From Planctomycetota bacterium (GTDB taxonomy: Bacteria > Planctomycetota > Planctomycetia > Pirellulales > Lacipirellulaceae): a DNA stretch of 6,032 bases. Under the pieces are notes generated by a model. It was not told where the DNA came from. It ran no database searches and saw only the letters and a program-made list of their open reading frames with translations. Positions 6,008-6,032 of this stretch are shown here, piece by piece (position 1 is the stretch's first letter; each line of letters opens with the position of its first letter). The stretch lies in NCBI GenBank assembly GCA_024278035.1, contig JAJRUA010000014.1, positions 1-6,032 of the forward strand, in the 5' to 3' direction. The translations under genes were made by a program, and so were the position numbers.

Positions 6008-6032
6008 CGGCAGGCCGCGCACTCGCCGAACG

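Larger units (their letters stand above)
5224..6032. other. Gene-free, repeat-rich region downstream of the kinase
   Basis: No reading frame in these 809 bases has a recognisable protein, and the longest ones run across inverted repeats. The stretch is dominated by palindromes and short repeats: possible hairpins at 5267-5301, 5458-5482, 5489-5522, 5537-5613 and 5672-5696, direct repeats at 5716-5747 and 5904-5933, and a spaced inverted repeat at 5967-6007. Base composition shifts to A/T-rich at about 5640-5870 and back to G/C-rich at the end. It looks like accumulated non-coding REP-like DNA between transcription units. No tRNA or CRISPR pattern was seen. Confidence 0.6.

Noticed and set aside
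5945..6031. Minus-strand open frame from the right edge ending at TGA 5945-5947, possible C-terminal end of a gene.
   Set aside because: Only 28 codons, arginine- and valine-rich with no recognisable motif, in G/C-rich repeat-like DNA. Not enough to call a coding region, though mentioned as a point to extend.

Overview
The window is bacterial and looks like a planctomycete, probably a relative of the Pirellulales. The evidence is moderate: moderately high G+C, genes with little or no Shine-Dalgarno sequence, secreted hydrolases typical of that group, and a gene-free tail full of short palindromes of the 'GGGCGCTAGCCCCGGTTC' kind that I associate with planctomycete intergenic DNA. This assignment rests on recall and was not searched.

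Layout. Four complete genes form a divergent cluster around a 377-base control region (2921-3297). Leftward (minus strand) run a sodium:solute symporter (1400-2920), then a secreted serine hydrolase of the beta-lactamase fold (243-1403) that overlaps it by an ATGA, then after 111 bases the first 43 codons of a further exported protein that leaves the window (1-131). Rightward (plus strand) run murQ, the N-acetylmuramic acid 6-phosphate etherase (3298-4200), and 63 bases later a BadF-type N-acetylhexosamine kinase (4264-5223). The last 809 bases (5224-6032) hold no convincing gene. They contain several inverted repeats, including a 77-base imperfect palindrome, and two short direct repeats.

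How the genes fit together. MurQ fixes the theme, which is recovery of N-acetylmuramic acid (MurNAc) from peptidoglycan. MurQ needs MurNAc 6-phosphate. In E. coli and Bacillus this comes from the MurP phosphotransferase transporter, but here the neighbours are an ion-driven symporter and a sugar kinase. The simplest reading is this: the exported hydrolase, which resembles the Bacillus AmiE (YbbE) MurNAc-L-alanine amidase, strips peptides from muropeptides outside the cytoplasm; the symporter imports the free sugar; the kinase phosphorylates it; MurQ removes the lactyl ether to give GlcNAc 6-phosphate and D-lactate. The truncated exported protein could be the exo-muramidase (NamZ, DUF1343) expected in such clusters, but too little of it is visible to say. 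MurQ is firm, the kinase and symporter families are firm, and their substrates are inferred from context.
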